Source: SXTU01 sp964478755
Lineage (GTDB): Bacteria; Verrucomicrobiota; Verrucomicrobiia; Limisphaerales; SXTU01
DNA length: 64,000 bases
Direction of reading: 5' to 3'
NCBI GenBank assembly: GCA_964478755.1
Contig: CAYZJP010000009.1
Location: forward strand, 1-64,000
Below the pieces are notes generated by a model. It was not told the origin of the DNA and did no database searches. It was given only the letters and a program-made list of their open reading frames with translations. The position numbers and the translations under genes are program-made. Below, piece by piece: positions 25,974 through 33,603 of this stretch. The number at the start of each line of letters is the position of its first letter. Positions within the stretch are counted from its first letter, which is position 1.

Positions 25974-26070
25974 AGTTTGCAGTTTCAAGTTTTCAGCATT
26001 CAGTGCTGGCACGAACCGAACTCTTCAAAGCTTCCCAACTTGAAACTGAAAACTAAGAACTGAAAAACTT
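25974..26070. repeat. Imperfect inverted repeat of GAAAACT-type elements
   Basis: The left half (CAGTTTCAAGTTTTCAG near 25980-25996) is the approximate reverse complement of the right half (CTTGAAACTGAAAACT near 26039-26054), followed by another AACTGAAAAACT copy. The elements match the heptamer seen at 8524-8550. The repeat fills most of the gap between the GcvH-like gene and the GTPase gene and could form a long hairpin in RNA. Confidence 0.7.
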
Positions 26071-26076
26071 CCGACC

Positions 26077-27126
26077 ATGTCCAAAGCACGCTACTTGATG
26101 CTCGGGGGCTTCCTCGTTGACGGCAAGACACCCGCCGTCCCCAAGCTCGCCGAGCGCCTAACCACGCAACGCTACCGCATCCGGCTCGCCACNNNNNNNN
26201 NNCCCGGCGGCTGTTTCTGCTGCCGCTTCAACTCGCTCGTGGACGCGGCGAACAAGCTCAAGGCCGACGCCACGCCCGATGTCTTCATCGCCGAGCCGGT
26301 CGGCAGTTGCACCGACCTCGTCGCCACCGTCACCTACCCGCTGCGCCGGATGTATGGCGACCAGTTCCTCATCGCCCCCCTCAGCGTGCTCGTGGACCCC
26401 ATCCGCGCCCAACGCGTGCTCGGCCTCGCGCCCGGCGGGCAGTTCTCCGAGAAGGTGCTCTACATCTACCGCAAGCAGCTTGAGGAGGCCGACCTCATTG
26501 TCATCAACAAGCGAGAACTCCTCGACGCCGCGCAACTTGATCGCCTCCGCCTGCGCCTAGCGGACGAATTCCCGAAGGCGAAAATCCTCGCCGTCTCCGC
26601 GCGCACCGGCGCGGGCCTCGACGACTGGTTCAGCCAAATCACCGCCTCCGAGCAAGTCGCGCGTGTGGCGATGCAGGTGGACTACGACATTTACGCCGAA
26701 GGTGAAGCGCTGCTCGGCTGGCTCAACGCCACGGTCACGCTCTCGAACCAGAAGGGCTTCGACGGCAACCAAGTCGTCCGCGACCTCGCCGACGCGCTGC
26801 GCCGCCTGCTGGCGGAAGCGAAGGCGGAAGTCGCGCACTTGAAAATGACCTTGGAACCGGAAGACGCGGGCCTCGGCGACCTCGCCGTCATCAACCTCGT
26901 GCGGAACGACTTCGTGCCCGAGCTGTCGCAGGAACTCACCGACTGGCTGGACGCCGGCAAGCTCATCATCAACTGCCGCGCCGAAGGCTCGCCCGACACG
27001 CTCAACGCCGCGCTCAACGCCGCGCTGACCGAAGTCGGCAAGCAACACCCGCAGCTCTTCCTCCGCCTCGAACATCTCGAACACTTCCGCCCCGGCAAGC
27101 CGCAGCCGACGCATCGAGATGCGTAG
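26077..27126 (+). CDS. CobW/UreG-family GTPase, damaged by an assembly gap
   Basis: About 349 codons remain, including four undetermined ones. The family is shown by MLGGFLVDGKT (P-loop region), GGCFCCRFNSLVDAA (the CxCC metal-binding motif), DVFIAEPVGSCTDL, ADLIVINKREL (NKxD-type) and ILAVSARTGAGLD. Ten N at 26193-26202 replace a stretch that normally holds about 25-30 residues between the P-loop helix and the CFCC motif. The P-loop itself reads VDGKTP instead of the usual GAGKTT, probably consensus error at a contig end. The intact protein would be a metal chaperone. Confidence 0.85.
   Translation: MSKARYLMLGGFLVDGKTPAVPKLAERLTTQRYRIRLAXXXXPGGCFCCRFNSLVDAANKLKADATPDVFIAEPVGSCTDLVATVTYPLRRMYGDQFLIAPLSVLVDPIRAQRVLGLAPGGQFSEKVLYIYRKQLEEADLIVINKRELLDAAQLDRLRLRLADEFPKAKILAVSARTGAGLDDWFSQITASEQVARVAMQVDYDIYAEGEALLGWLNATVTLSNQKGFDGNQVVRDLADALRRLLAEAKAEVAHLKMTLEPEDAGLGDLAVINLVRNDFVPELSQELTDWLDAGKLIINCRAEGSPDTLNAALNAALTEVGKQHPQLFLRLEHLEHFRPGKPQPTHRDA
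26193..26202. other. Assembly gap (10 N)
   Basis: Ten undetermined bases interrupt the CobW-family gene. The length is probably a placeholder, since the family normally has more residues between the flanking motifs. The reading frame on either side should therefore not be trusted across the gap. Confidence 0.98.
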
Positions 27127-27456
27127 ATGCGCGGCAAAACTTGCACCCCAACGGGGTGACGGAATACAGCTCAGGGTTGGCGAAGCGCAGCGAAGCCTAC
27201 CCTGGGTCAGGCCACCGAAAACCATGTGCCCTGAAGGGGCACTGGCCGCGCGGGAAAGGCAACGGTTCCGCTGCCCCTTCAGGGCAGATAACATTCGGGG
27301 ACCAAGTTCCCAGGGTAGCGCTGCGCGCAACCCTGGGCTGTATTCCGCTGCCCCGTTGGGGCAGAGCCGCCGTCAACAGCGAGCTTGTTTCCATCGCTTG
27401 AAGCACCTCGACCACTTCCGCCCCGCAAGCCGCAGCCGACGCACCGGGATGCGTAG
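27069..27456. repeat. Large imperfect palindrome flanked by a duplicated end of the CobW-type gene
   Basis: A 58-nt direct repeat flanks the block: 27069-27126, the last codons of the GTPase gene, and 27399-27456, about 80% identical. Between them lies an imperfect inverted repeat of roughly 220 bp with small hairpins CACCCC-AAC-GGGGTG (27144-27158), GTGCCC-TGAA-GGGGCAC (27236-27252), CTGCCC-CTTCA-GGGCAG (27281-27297) and GCCCC-GTT-GGGGC (27350-27362). No transposase is present. The structure looks like a non-autonomous palindromic element that inserted with or promoted duplication of the gene end. Confidence 0.8.
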
Positions 27457-27466
27457 TCAGTTCAGT

Positions 27467-27595
27467 TCAGCGCAAACGAAAGAGAATGAAATAGAGTGAC
27501 CTAACCAGAGCGGCGATTAGGGCACCCGCAGTTGCGAACAGCGCAAGTTGGAAGAGGCGAAGCAACAATAGGAACGGTAGAATAAGCGGTGTCAT
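27467..27595 (-). CDS. 42-residue membrane protein
   Basis: The product is almost wholly hydrophobic (TPLILPFLLLLRLFQLALF, then ATAGALIAALVRSLYFILFR), enough for one or two membrane segments. Its ATG overlaps the stop of the upstream 154-residue membrane protein in an ATGA (27592-27595), the main reason to believe it. A longer frame reaching 27901 exists, but its N-terminal part overlaps the neighbouring gene in another frame and looks spurious. The function is unknown. Confidence 0.55.
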   Translation of the reverse strand: MTPLILPFLLLLRLFQLALFATAGALIAALVRSLYFILFRLR

Positions 27596-28056
27596 CGGCC
27601 CCATGCATCGCCACTTCGCGTAGATGTTGACGAAGCGACATAAGCACACCCGACCAACCCTCCGATCAGACCACCTAGTGTTATCACTGCGTTGAGCCCA
27701 AGGAGACTCCATAAAAGCCGCTTTGCAAACGCGTCGCCTCCCGCTTGTGGCGGAAGCGAACTGGCAGCGGAGTTGTTGAGAATCGAATTCGGATCGCGTT
27801 TTTGTCGGAAGCGAAAAACCAGTAAGCCAATCAGTGCGCCCACGTTTGCCCCTACGAGTCCGATGGAGATTAGGAGCACTGGGACGAACTGTTTCAACCA
27901 TTCAAATGGAAGGTCAGAAACACCATGACCTCGCGCAGCGGCTACCAATCCGGCCGCACTAATCACCGCTCCGACCAATTTCCAGAAAACTCCTGAGTTA
28001 CGAGCAGCTTCGGACTTCGGCTGGCATTCCGGTGGAGGCGGTGGCGACTCGTTCAT
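27592..28056 (-). CDS. Small membrane protein of unknown function
   Basis: The protein has 154 residues. A proline-rich cytoplasmic start (MNESPPPPPECQPKSEAA) is followed by three membrane segments (KLVGAVISAAGLVAAARG, PVLLISIGLVGANVGALIGLLVF and LLWSLLGLNAVITLGGLIGGLVGCAYV). No family is recognised. It lies 15 nt after the GYF-like membrane protein and overlaps the next 42-residue protein, forming a three-gene unit. The AT-richer, less biased sequence of this unit differs from the flanking genes, which hints at acquisition. Confidence 0.65.
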   Translation of the reverse strand: MNESPPPPPECQPKSEAARNSGVFWKLVGAVISAAGLVAAARGHGVSDLPFEWLKQFVPVLLISIGLVGANVGALIGLLVFRFRQKRDPNSILNNSAASSLPPQAGGDAFAKRLLWSLLGLNAVITLGGLIGGLVGCAYVASSTSTRSGDAWGR

Positions 28057-28071
28057 GTTGTGGACCTGTGG

Positions 28072-28533
28072 TCAGTGTTTGCCTCTGAACACACAAATGA
28101 GGACACCAATCGCCGCGCCCAAAGGCAGACCCAAGATGGCCCCGAAAATGGCACACACAAAACTGCCAACCCCCATGAAGTTGGCCTCCGATCGGATAAA
28201 TGCGAGGCTTACGTAAAACCCGATAATTGCTCCAGCGAATGGTCCGATTGCCGTCCAGGTCACGATGATTGCCAGCTTGGGCCAACGTGACCCCGCAGGT
28301 GATTGATGTTCCGAGCGTAGCACGCATTCGCCAGCCATGCTTTGAAGCTGCGAAACAGGCATCCATATCGCAACGCCAGACTCCACCAACTGGCTATAGG
28401 AAAGGCCCGAGTTCTCCGTGGCGAGGTAGTCAGGTTTTATCACGCCCGACTTTAGCGACGATTCGATTTGGTCGCTGGTGAACGTGCCGATGAAGCCGGA
28501 GGTCGTGCTTTTGGCGACGTAGTAGGACTTCAT
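28072..28533 (-). CDS. Membrane protein with N-terminal GYF_2-like (DUF4339) domain
   Basis: The protein has 153 residues. The first 65 residues look like a GYF_2/DUF4339 domain (YYVAKSTTSGFIGTFTSDQIESSLKSGVIKPDYLA... WMPVSQLQSM), which in other bacteria precedes membrane segments and may bind proline-rich peptides. Two or three membrane segments follow (LAIIVTWTAIGPFAGAIIGFYVS and FVCAIFGAILGLPLGAAIGVLICVF). The next protein begins with a proline run, a possible ligand for the GYF-like domain; that is inference. It is the first gene of the three-gene unit. Confidence 0.7.
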   Translation of the reverse strand: MKSYYVAKSTTSGFIGTFTSDQIESSLKSGVIKPDYLATENSGLSYSQLVESGVAIWMPVSQLQSMAGECVLRSEHQSPAGSRWPKLAIIVTWTAIGPFAGAIIGFYVSLAFIRSEANFMGVGSFVCAIFGAILGLPLGAAIGVLICVFRGKH

Positions 28534-28670
28534 CAGTGGATTGTTATCGTCATTCTACGCCGTCCGCTGAAGTATGCAAGCTGCGTATTCTGACGCTGGG
28601 GCACGCCTTGAATACCGACCGCTCTGCAAGACTGCCCCCACTCAGGCTCCAAGTCGCTGAGAATTTGCCT

Positions 28671-29822
28671 TCAAGCTGGAATCTCAAACAGATGCACCGG
28701 CGAGGTGTTGCTCGGGTAGGAGCCGTCGGCGGTCTTGGGGCGGCCGTTGCCGTTGCTCGCTTTGTTCATCGCGGCGACGGCGAAGCGTTTGTTGTCCGGG
28801 TGCAACGTGACGGAGTGGACGTTCGCCACGTTCGTGTGCGTGAAGAACGGCTCCTTGTCGCCGGGGCGCAGGAACATGATCTTCCCGCTGCCGGGCTGGC
28901 CGCTCGTCACGACGATGAGGAAGCCGGCGGGATGGGCCGCGAGGTCTAGCACGAAGCCGTCCTTCGCCGCGCCAAACTTCCACTCGGTCTGCTGCTTGCC
29001 AGTCGCGGTGTCGAACTTCACGAGCACCGGCACGCCTTCGAGGAAGCCGCCTCCTTCCGGCTCGCAGCCACCCACGATGAGCGACTTGCCGCCTTCAACG
29101 AAAGCCAGCATCCGCAGCCCGGCCACGTCTTGCAGCCGCGAGAGCTTGTGGAAAACCGAGGCGTCGAACTCGCGCACGACCTGCTTCGTGCCGAAGTCCC
29201 ACGTCTTCACTTTGCCCTTCTCATCGCCGAACGCGACGACCTTGCCCTCGGGTGCGAAGGCCACGGCGAAGACGTCGTCCACGTTGCGATGCTCGGCGAC
29301 GAGCTTGCCCGCCGTGGTCCAGACGCGGATGAACTGGTCGCGTCCACACGTCGCGAGATGCTGGCCGTCAGGCGAGACGGCGAGCTTGCGAATCCAGCCG
29401 TCATGCGCGGCGGCATTCTCCCAAAGCGGCTTGGGCGCGTCGCCTTCGTAAGCCGTGGCAGTGAGCTTGCCCCAAGTGTCGGCGGCGTAGAGGACTTTGT
29501 CCTTCGGGTGGAAGGCGATGGTCTGCACCCAGCCGTTGAAGCCGGTGAGATGCGGCTGCGGAACGAGTTCGACCGGCGACTCCTCGACCTTCTTGGCGTT
29601 CTTGGGCGCGGGCTTTTTCTTCGGCTCGTCGGGCAGGACTTCCTCGGCGACGGGCTTCGGTTTCTCGACGACGCTCCAGCGGCGCACGGAGCCCTCCATC
29701 GCACCGGCGGCGAGGAACTTGCCGCACGGGCTGAAGCGCGCGACGCAGAGCTGGCGGTCGTTTTGAAACGCCTTGAGCTCCTTCGGCGGGAGAAATTTGT
29801 CGGCGGGCTTGGGGTCGCTCAT
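28671..29822 (-). CDS. WD40-repeat protein of the DUF1549/DUF1501 operon
   Basis: The protein has 383 residues and forms a WD40 propeller: CVARFSPCGKFLAAGAMEGSVRRWSV, IRKLAVSPDGQHLATCGRDQFIRVWTT, FAVAFAPEGKVVAFGDEKGKVKTWDF and SVTLHPDNKRFAVAAMN. A lysine-, proline- and glutamate-rich insert (residues 50-90) interrupts the first blades. There is no signal peptide. The ATG overlaps the stop of the DUF1501 gene (ATGA). In planctomycetes and verrucomicrobia such proteins follow DUF1549 and DUF1501 genes, often with fused cytochromes; no haem motif is seen here. Confidence 0.85.
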   Translation of the reverse strand: MSDPKPADKFLPPKELKAFQNDRQLCVARFSPCGKFLAAGAMEGSVRRWSVVEKPKPVAEEVLPDEPKKKPAPKNAKKVEESPVELVPQPHLTGFNGWVQTIAFHPKDKVLYAADTWGKLTATAYEGDAPKPLWENAAAHDGWIRKLAVSPDGQHLATCGRDQFIRVWTTAGKLVAEHRNVDDVFAVAFAPEGKVVAFGDEKGKVKTWDFGTKQVVREFDASVFHKLSRLQDVAGLRMLAFVEGGKSLIVGGCEPEGGGFLEGVPVLVKFDTATGKQQTEWKFGAAKDGFVLDLAAHPAGFLIVVTSGQPGSGKIMFLRPGDKEPFFTHTNVANVHSVTLHPDNKRFAVAAMNKASNGNGRPKTADGSYPSNTSPVHLFEIPA

Positions 29823-31102
29823 ACCAAGGCCTCCTTGATGGCTTGCATGTCCTCGTGGGCGAGCGGCAGCGGCTGGCCGTTGTTGTTGTATTCCACTTTC
29901 TTCGAGTTGATGCCCAGCGCGCTGAACCACGTGTGGAACACCGCGCCGATGTCGTGGCCCGCGTCCTTCACGTCGGTGCCCTTGTCGTTGGTCGCGCCGA
30001 CGACCGCGCCGGCCTTCACGCCGCAGCCGGCCATCGCGATGCTCCACGCCTCGGGCCAGTGGTCGCGCCCCACATGGCCGTTGATGCGCGGTGTGCGGCC
30101 GAACTCGCTCATCGCGATGACGAGCGTGGTTTCGAGCAAACCGCTTGCGGCCAGGTCTTCAATGATCGAAGCGAAGGCGCGGTCGAACTTCGGCACGAGC
30201 GAGGCGCTCGCGTTGAAGTTGTCGCCGTGCGTGTCCCAGCCGTAGCTCGTGACCTTCACGAAGCGCACGCCTGCTTCGAGCATATTGCGCGCGACGAGCA
30301 TGTGCTGGCCAAATTCCGTGCGGCCGTAACGGTCGAGTTCCTTGGCCGGGAGCTGGGTGGTGTCGAAAATGTTCGCGCGCTTCATCAACTCGCGTGCGCT
30401 GTCGAAGACGTAGCTGCTCGCCTCGGTGTAAGCGGGGCGGCGCTGCGCGGCGTAGCGGCGGTTGAAGATTTCGCGCAGCTCGTTGCGCTCGTCGTCCTCC
30501 TCGGGCGTGAGCGAAACGTGGCGAAGCAAATCCTCCGGCGGCTTGCCATCGCCGAACGCGAGCGAGCCGTATTTCGGGCCGAGGAAACCGGCGTCCTCCG
30601 CCTTGAAGCCGCCACTGCCGGGCTTGACCCAAACGTAGGCAGGGAGCCTGGTGGCGGTCGGCCCCATGAGCTTCGCGATGGACGAGCCGAAGAAAGGGTA
30701 GGGGACGCCGCGATTCTTCGGATCGCCGCGCTGGATGCGTGCGACGCCGGAGGAATGGGCGTTGTCCTTGGTGGCGATGTTCCGCACGACGCAGAGACGA
30801 TGCGCCTGCTTCGCGCACTGCGGCATCAACTCGGAGAAGTGCGTGCCGGGAACGGTGGTCTTGATGGTGCGGAACGGCCCGCCGAACTCGGTGTTGGGCT
30901 TCGGATCCCAGCTCTCAAGCTGGCTGATGCCGCCGTCGAGCCAGACGAAGAGCACCTGCTTCTCCTTCTTGCGCAGCGCCTCGGCGGCTTGCGGCGAGAT
31001 GAGTCCGCCCAACGCGCCGAACGCCAGCGCACCAGCGGAAGCGCCGAGAAAATGTCGTCGGGAGGCGGCGTGCTCCCAAGGTTTGCAAAGGGGGGAACTC
31101 AT
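29819..31102 (-). CDS. DUF1501 protein with Tat-type signal
   Basis: The protein has 427 residues. The N-terminus holds a twin-arginine signal (ASRRHFLGASAGALAFGAL, Arg15-Arg16). The body has the DUF1501 hallmarks of a sulfatase/alkaline-phosphatase-like fold: VLFVWLDGGISQLESWDPKP, SYGWDTHGDNF, LVIAMSEFGRTPRINGHVGRDHWPEAWS and GHDIGAVFHTWFSALGI. The substrate is unknown; the family is typical of the PVC group and is nearly always next to a DUF1549 gene. The start at 31102 is set by the signal and by the ATGA overlap with the YcxB-like gene. Confidence 0.9.
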   Translation of the reverse strand: MSSPLCKPWEHAASRRHFLGASAGALAFGALGGLISPQAAEALRKKEKQVLFVWLDGGISQLESWDPKPNTEFGGPFRTIKTTVPGTHFSELMPQCAKQAHRLCVVRNIATKDNAHSSGVARIQRGDPKNRGVPYPFFGSSIAKLMGPTATRLPAYVWVKPGSGGFKAEDAGFLGPKYGSLAFGDGKPPEDLLRHVSLTPEEDDERNELREIFNRRYAAQRRPAYTEASSYVFDSARELMKRANIFDTTQLPAKELDRYGRTEFGQHMLVARNMLEAGVRFVKVTSYGWDTHGDNFNASASLVPKFDRAFASIIEDLAASGLLETTLVIAMSEFGRTPRINGHVGRDHWPEAWSIAMAGCGVKAGAVVGATNDKGTDVKDAGHDIGAVFHTWFSALGINSKKVEYNNNGQPLPLAHEDMQAIKEALV

Positions 31103-31659
31103 GTCAGTGGTGGCGGCGTGGCTTTGGCGCGGTAATCGGTCATAGCTTGGACGAAGGCGTTGAACTCGGCCACGCCCGGAAAAGCGCGACGCGGAACCGT
31201 GATGGCGGCCAAGGAACTGGTGTAAATGAACGCGTGTGTATCGGACGCGGCAATCTGTTCGACGCCAGCCCAAGCCGTCGTAGATTGGCTGACCTCCGAG
31301 GCTTCGGTGACGCCCTCGGATGCCAAGGTCAGCCGATGGTGTCCGAGAAGCCCACGATTCTTTCCTTCGCTCGTCATGCCATCAATGGTTCGTTGGATGG
31401 TGCGCCGGTGGACATAGGGGTAGTAAACGAGATAGAACGGAATGAAAAACAACAGCGGCAGCAAGTCACAGAACGTCTGAAACGGCGTTCCCTTCTGGCT
31501 GTCAGCGGACCACCAGATGAGAACGAACACCCCGAGCCAGATGGCCGGTGGCCGCAACCAAGCACGCAGATATTGCCGTCGTGCCGTCGGCGAGTGACGC
31601 AAGTGGTATTGGTTGAAGGCCGTAATGTCATCTTTGACGACCTCGTATTCGATGGTCAT
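31099..31659 (-). CDS. YcxB-like membrane protein inserted in the DUF1549/DUF1501 operon
   Basis: The protein has 186 residues. MTIEYEVVKDDITAFNQYHL at the start, two central membrane segments (PPAIWLGVFVLIWW and LLPLLFFIPFYLVYYP) and a C-terminal domain with AWAGVEQIAASDTHAFIYTSSLAAITVPRRAF match the YcxB-like family. Its role is unknown. It lies between the DUF1549 and DUF1501 genes, where no gene is expected, and its stop overlaps the DUF1501 start in an ATGA. The spacer upstream of it is filled by palindromic repeats. Confidence 0.8.
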   Translation of the reverse strand: MTIEYEVVKDDITAFNQYHLRHSPTARRQYLRAWLRPPAIWLGVFVLIWWSADSQKGTPFQTFCDLLPLLFFIPFYLVYYPYVHRRTIQRTIDGMTSEGKNRGLLGHHRLTLASEGVTEASEVSQSTTAWAGVEQIAASDTHAFIYTSSLAAITVPRRAFPGVAEFNAFVQAMTDYRAKATPPPLT

Positions 31660-31689
31660 GGCGCATGGATACTCAATTGACCATCAACT

Positions 31690-31760
31690 GGAAACCGTTG
31701 AAACGGTTTCCCTGTCCACCACGTGCGACACACCCGGCTGAAGCCGGGTGCTAATGAGAG
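31690..31760. repeat. Palindromic repeat pair (GGAAACCGTT and CACCCGGCT families)
   Basis: A hairpin GGAAACCGTT-GA-AACGGTTTCC at 31690-31711 and a hairpin CACCCGGCT-GA-AGCCGGGTG at 31731-31750 with trailing CTAATGAGAG lie between the DUF1549 and YcxB-like genes. The same two families recur at 50672-50828 in the nuoM/nuoN spacer, in the same adjacent arrangement. Confidence 0.9.
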
Positions 31761-31820
31761 GCCTCGCCGCACCTTCCAGTGCTGGCTCTTCTCTCTGCGC
31801 TCTTTCGTGGCCAGTTCTCA

Positions 31821-33470
31821 TCAGTGATTCGTGAAAAACTCCATGCTCGACAGCATCGCCCACGCGAAGTGACCGAGCGCCTTCTCGCGGTCGGCGGTGT
31901 GCTTGGTGAGATACTTCTCCACCGTGGCCGTTTCCTCCGGCGCGGGCGGGCGGCTCAGGATGGTGTGGAAGAGTTCATCAGCAATCTTCGCTGGCTCCTT
32001 CATCGCGCTGAGGCGGGCGACGAGGTTGCCGGGACGCGGCTGGAGCGCCCAGAGAATCTGGTCGTTGTTGCGGAGGAAGAGCGCGGCCTTGAGCGTGGGG
32101 CTGACGACGAGCTCCGGCTCCTTCGCATCGTTCGCGAACGCGGCGAGAAAGGCTTTTTCAAAATCCTTCAGCGTCTTTTTCTTGTCGCCCTCGGCCCAGC
32201 CCTTGCCTTCGACGACGCGCTCGTGCTCGCCGGTCGCGAGCAAGAAGGAGCGCGCGAGCTGCTCGGCGGAGAGCGGGCGCTCCTTCGCCGCGAGGAAAAG
32301 CTGCTCTGGCACTTGGTCCGCGCTCGTGGGCAGCATGCTGGAACGCGCATAAGTCTGCGTCAGCGCCAGCTCGCGGACGAGCCACTGGACATCGAACTTG
32401 TGCTCGGTGAGTTCCTTCGCGAGCAACTCGAACAGCTCCGGGTGCGACGCCGGATTCTCCGAGTGCTGCAAGTCCAGCGGCTCGACAAGGCCGCGGCCCA
32501 TGAGCTGCCACCAGACGCGGTTGGCAAGGTTGCGCGCGAACTGCGGATTGTCCGCCGCCGCGAGCCGCGTGGCGAGTTCCTTGAGCGGACTGAACTTGGG
32601 CACGCCGGACTTGCGCGTCTTCGGGTCAGGCGGCACGGCCCAGAGTTCTTCCTTCGTCGTGAACGCTGGGATTTCCACCTCGGCTCCGAGCGGCACGCGC
32701 GGGCCGGTCGAGCCTTTCACGCTGCTCAACACGGAGACGAACTCGTATTTGTTCGTGACGAGGCCTTCCTGCACCCAGGCGGTTTTGTAATCACCGGCGG
32801 CGGCCTGCATCTTGAGGTTTTGAATCGGGAAGAAGAGGCCGTTGAAATCCACCTGCTTGTAATCTTTCACCGTGAGATGCTTGTGGCACTGGCAGCATTG
32901 CAGGTCCAAGCCAAGGAACAGTCGGCCCATGTCGCGCGTGAGGCCGGGGTAATCGGTGTCCTGCTGGCCGACCTTGTCGAGGCGGCGCGTGATGAACCAG
33001 CCCGCGCCGCGCAGTTTCTCGTCCTTGAAGTCGGGGCTGATGATTTCGCGCACAAGCTGGTCCCACGGCTTGTTCGCGCGGAAGGAGTCGGCGAGATACT
33101 TGCGCCACTCGGCGTTGTCGCCATTGCGCTCCATGAGCTGGATGTTGAACGCCTCGGCCAGGCGCTCGGGAAACTTCGGCGACGCCAAGAGCCGCTCGAT
33201 GAGGTGCAGGCGTTTGTCTGCCGATTTGTCCGCGAGAAATTTCCTGACCTCGTCAGCCGTGGGAATTGTCCCGCTGAAATCCAGATACGCGCGGCGGAGA
33301 AATTCCGCGTCTGTGGCCGGCGCGGCGAAGGGCTTGCCGGCGGCCTTCGCGGCGATGAGCTGGTCCACCTGCCGGTGCAACGGCTCGGCGGCGAACGCGC
33401 TGACACTGGCGGCCAGAAGGCCGAGCAGGAGCCAGCGCGTCAGGGGCACGCTTGGACGGGGCGGTTGCAT
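31821..33470 (-). CDS. Exported DUF1549/DUF1553 protein with one haem motif
   Basis: The protein has 549 residues with a signal peptide (LTRWLLLGLLAASVSAFAAE). The DUF1549 part (FLRRAYLDFSGTIPTADEVRKFL... ERLAEAFNIQLMERNGDNAEWRKYLADSF) is followed by a CxxCH site in LDLQCCQCHKHLTVKDY, and the DUF1553 part (FARNLANRVWWQLMGRGLVEPLD) completes the usual pair. These domains are characteristic of planctomycetes and verrucomicrobia and are linked by context to glycan or electron-transfer functions that are not proven. The ATG at 33470 is preferred over an in-frame start at 33503. It heads the operon that ends with the WD40 gene. Confidence 0.9.
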   Translation of the reverse strand: MQPPRPSVPLTRWLLLGLLAASVSAFAAEPLHRQVDQLIAAKAAGKPFAAPATDAEFLRRAYLDFSGTIPTADEVRKFLADKSADKRLHLIERLLASPKFPERLAEAFNIQLMERNGDNAEWRKYLADSFRANKPWDQLVREIISPDFKDEKLRGAGWFITRRLDKVGQQDTDYPGLTRDMGRLFLGLDLQCCQCHKHLTVKDYKQVDFNGLFFPIQNLKMQAAAGDYKTAWVQEGLVTNKYEFVSVLSSVKGSTGPRVPLGAEVEIPAFTTKEELWAVPPDPKTRKSGVPKFSPLKELATRLAAADNPQFARNLANRVWWQLMGRGLVEPLDLQHSENPASHPELFELLAKELTEHKFDVQWLVRELALTQTYARSSMLPTSADQVPEQLFLAAKERPLSAEQLARSFLLATGEHERVVEGKGWAEGDKKKTLKDFEKAFLAAFANDAKEPELVVSPTLKAALFLRNNDQILWALQPRPGNLVARLSAMKEPAKIADELFHTILSRPPAPEETATVEKYLTKHTADREKALGHFAWAMLSSMEFFTNH

Positions 33471-33603
33471 TGGGCCAGTTGACGCATCAGCCGGGGCCAA
33501 CATTGAACCTCAATGCGTGGCGGACTGCCGCGACGCAAAGGAGGCTGGTGTCCCAAAGACACATTTGCCACGCTGCGCACCCGTTGATTTGTATCCGCGC
33601 CAA

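Noticed and set aside
27467..27901. A 144-codon version of the 42-residue membrane protein
   Set aside because: The upstream 100 codons overlap the neighbouring membrane protein gene in another frame and lack protein character. The short version starts at an ATGA overlap.
31779..33482. Long plus-strand frame opposite the DUF1549 gene
   Set aside because: No motif or signal; the DUF1549/DUF1553 domains on the other strand are clear.
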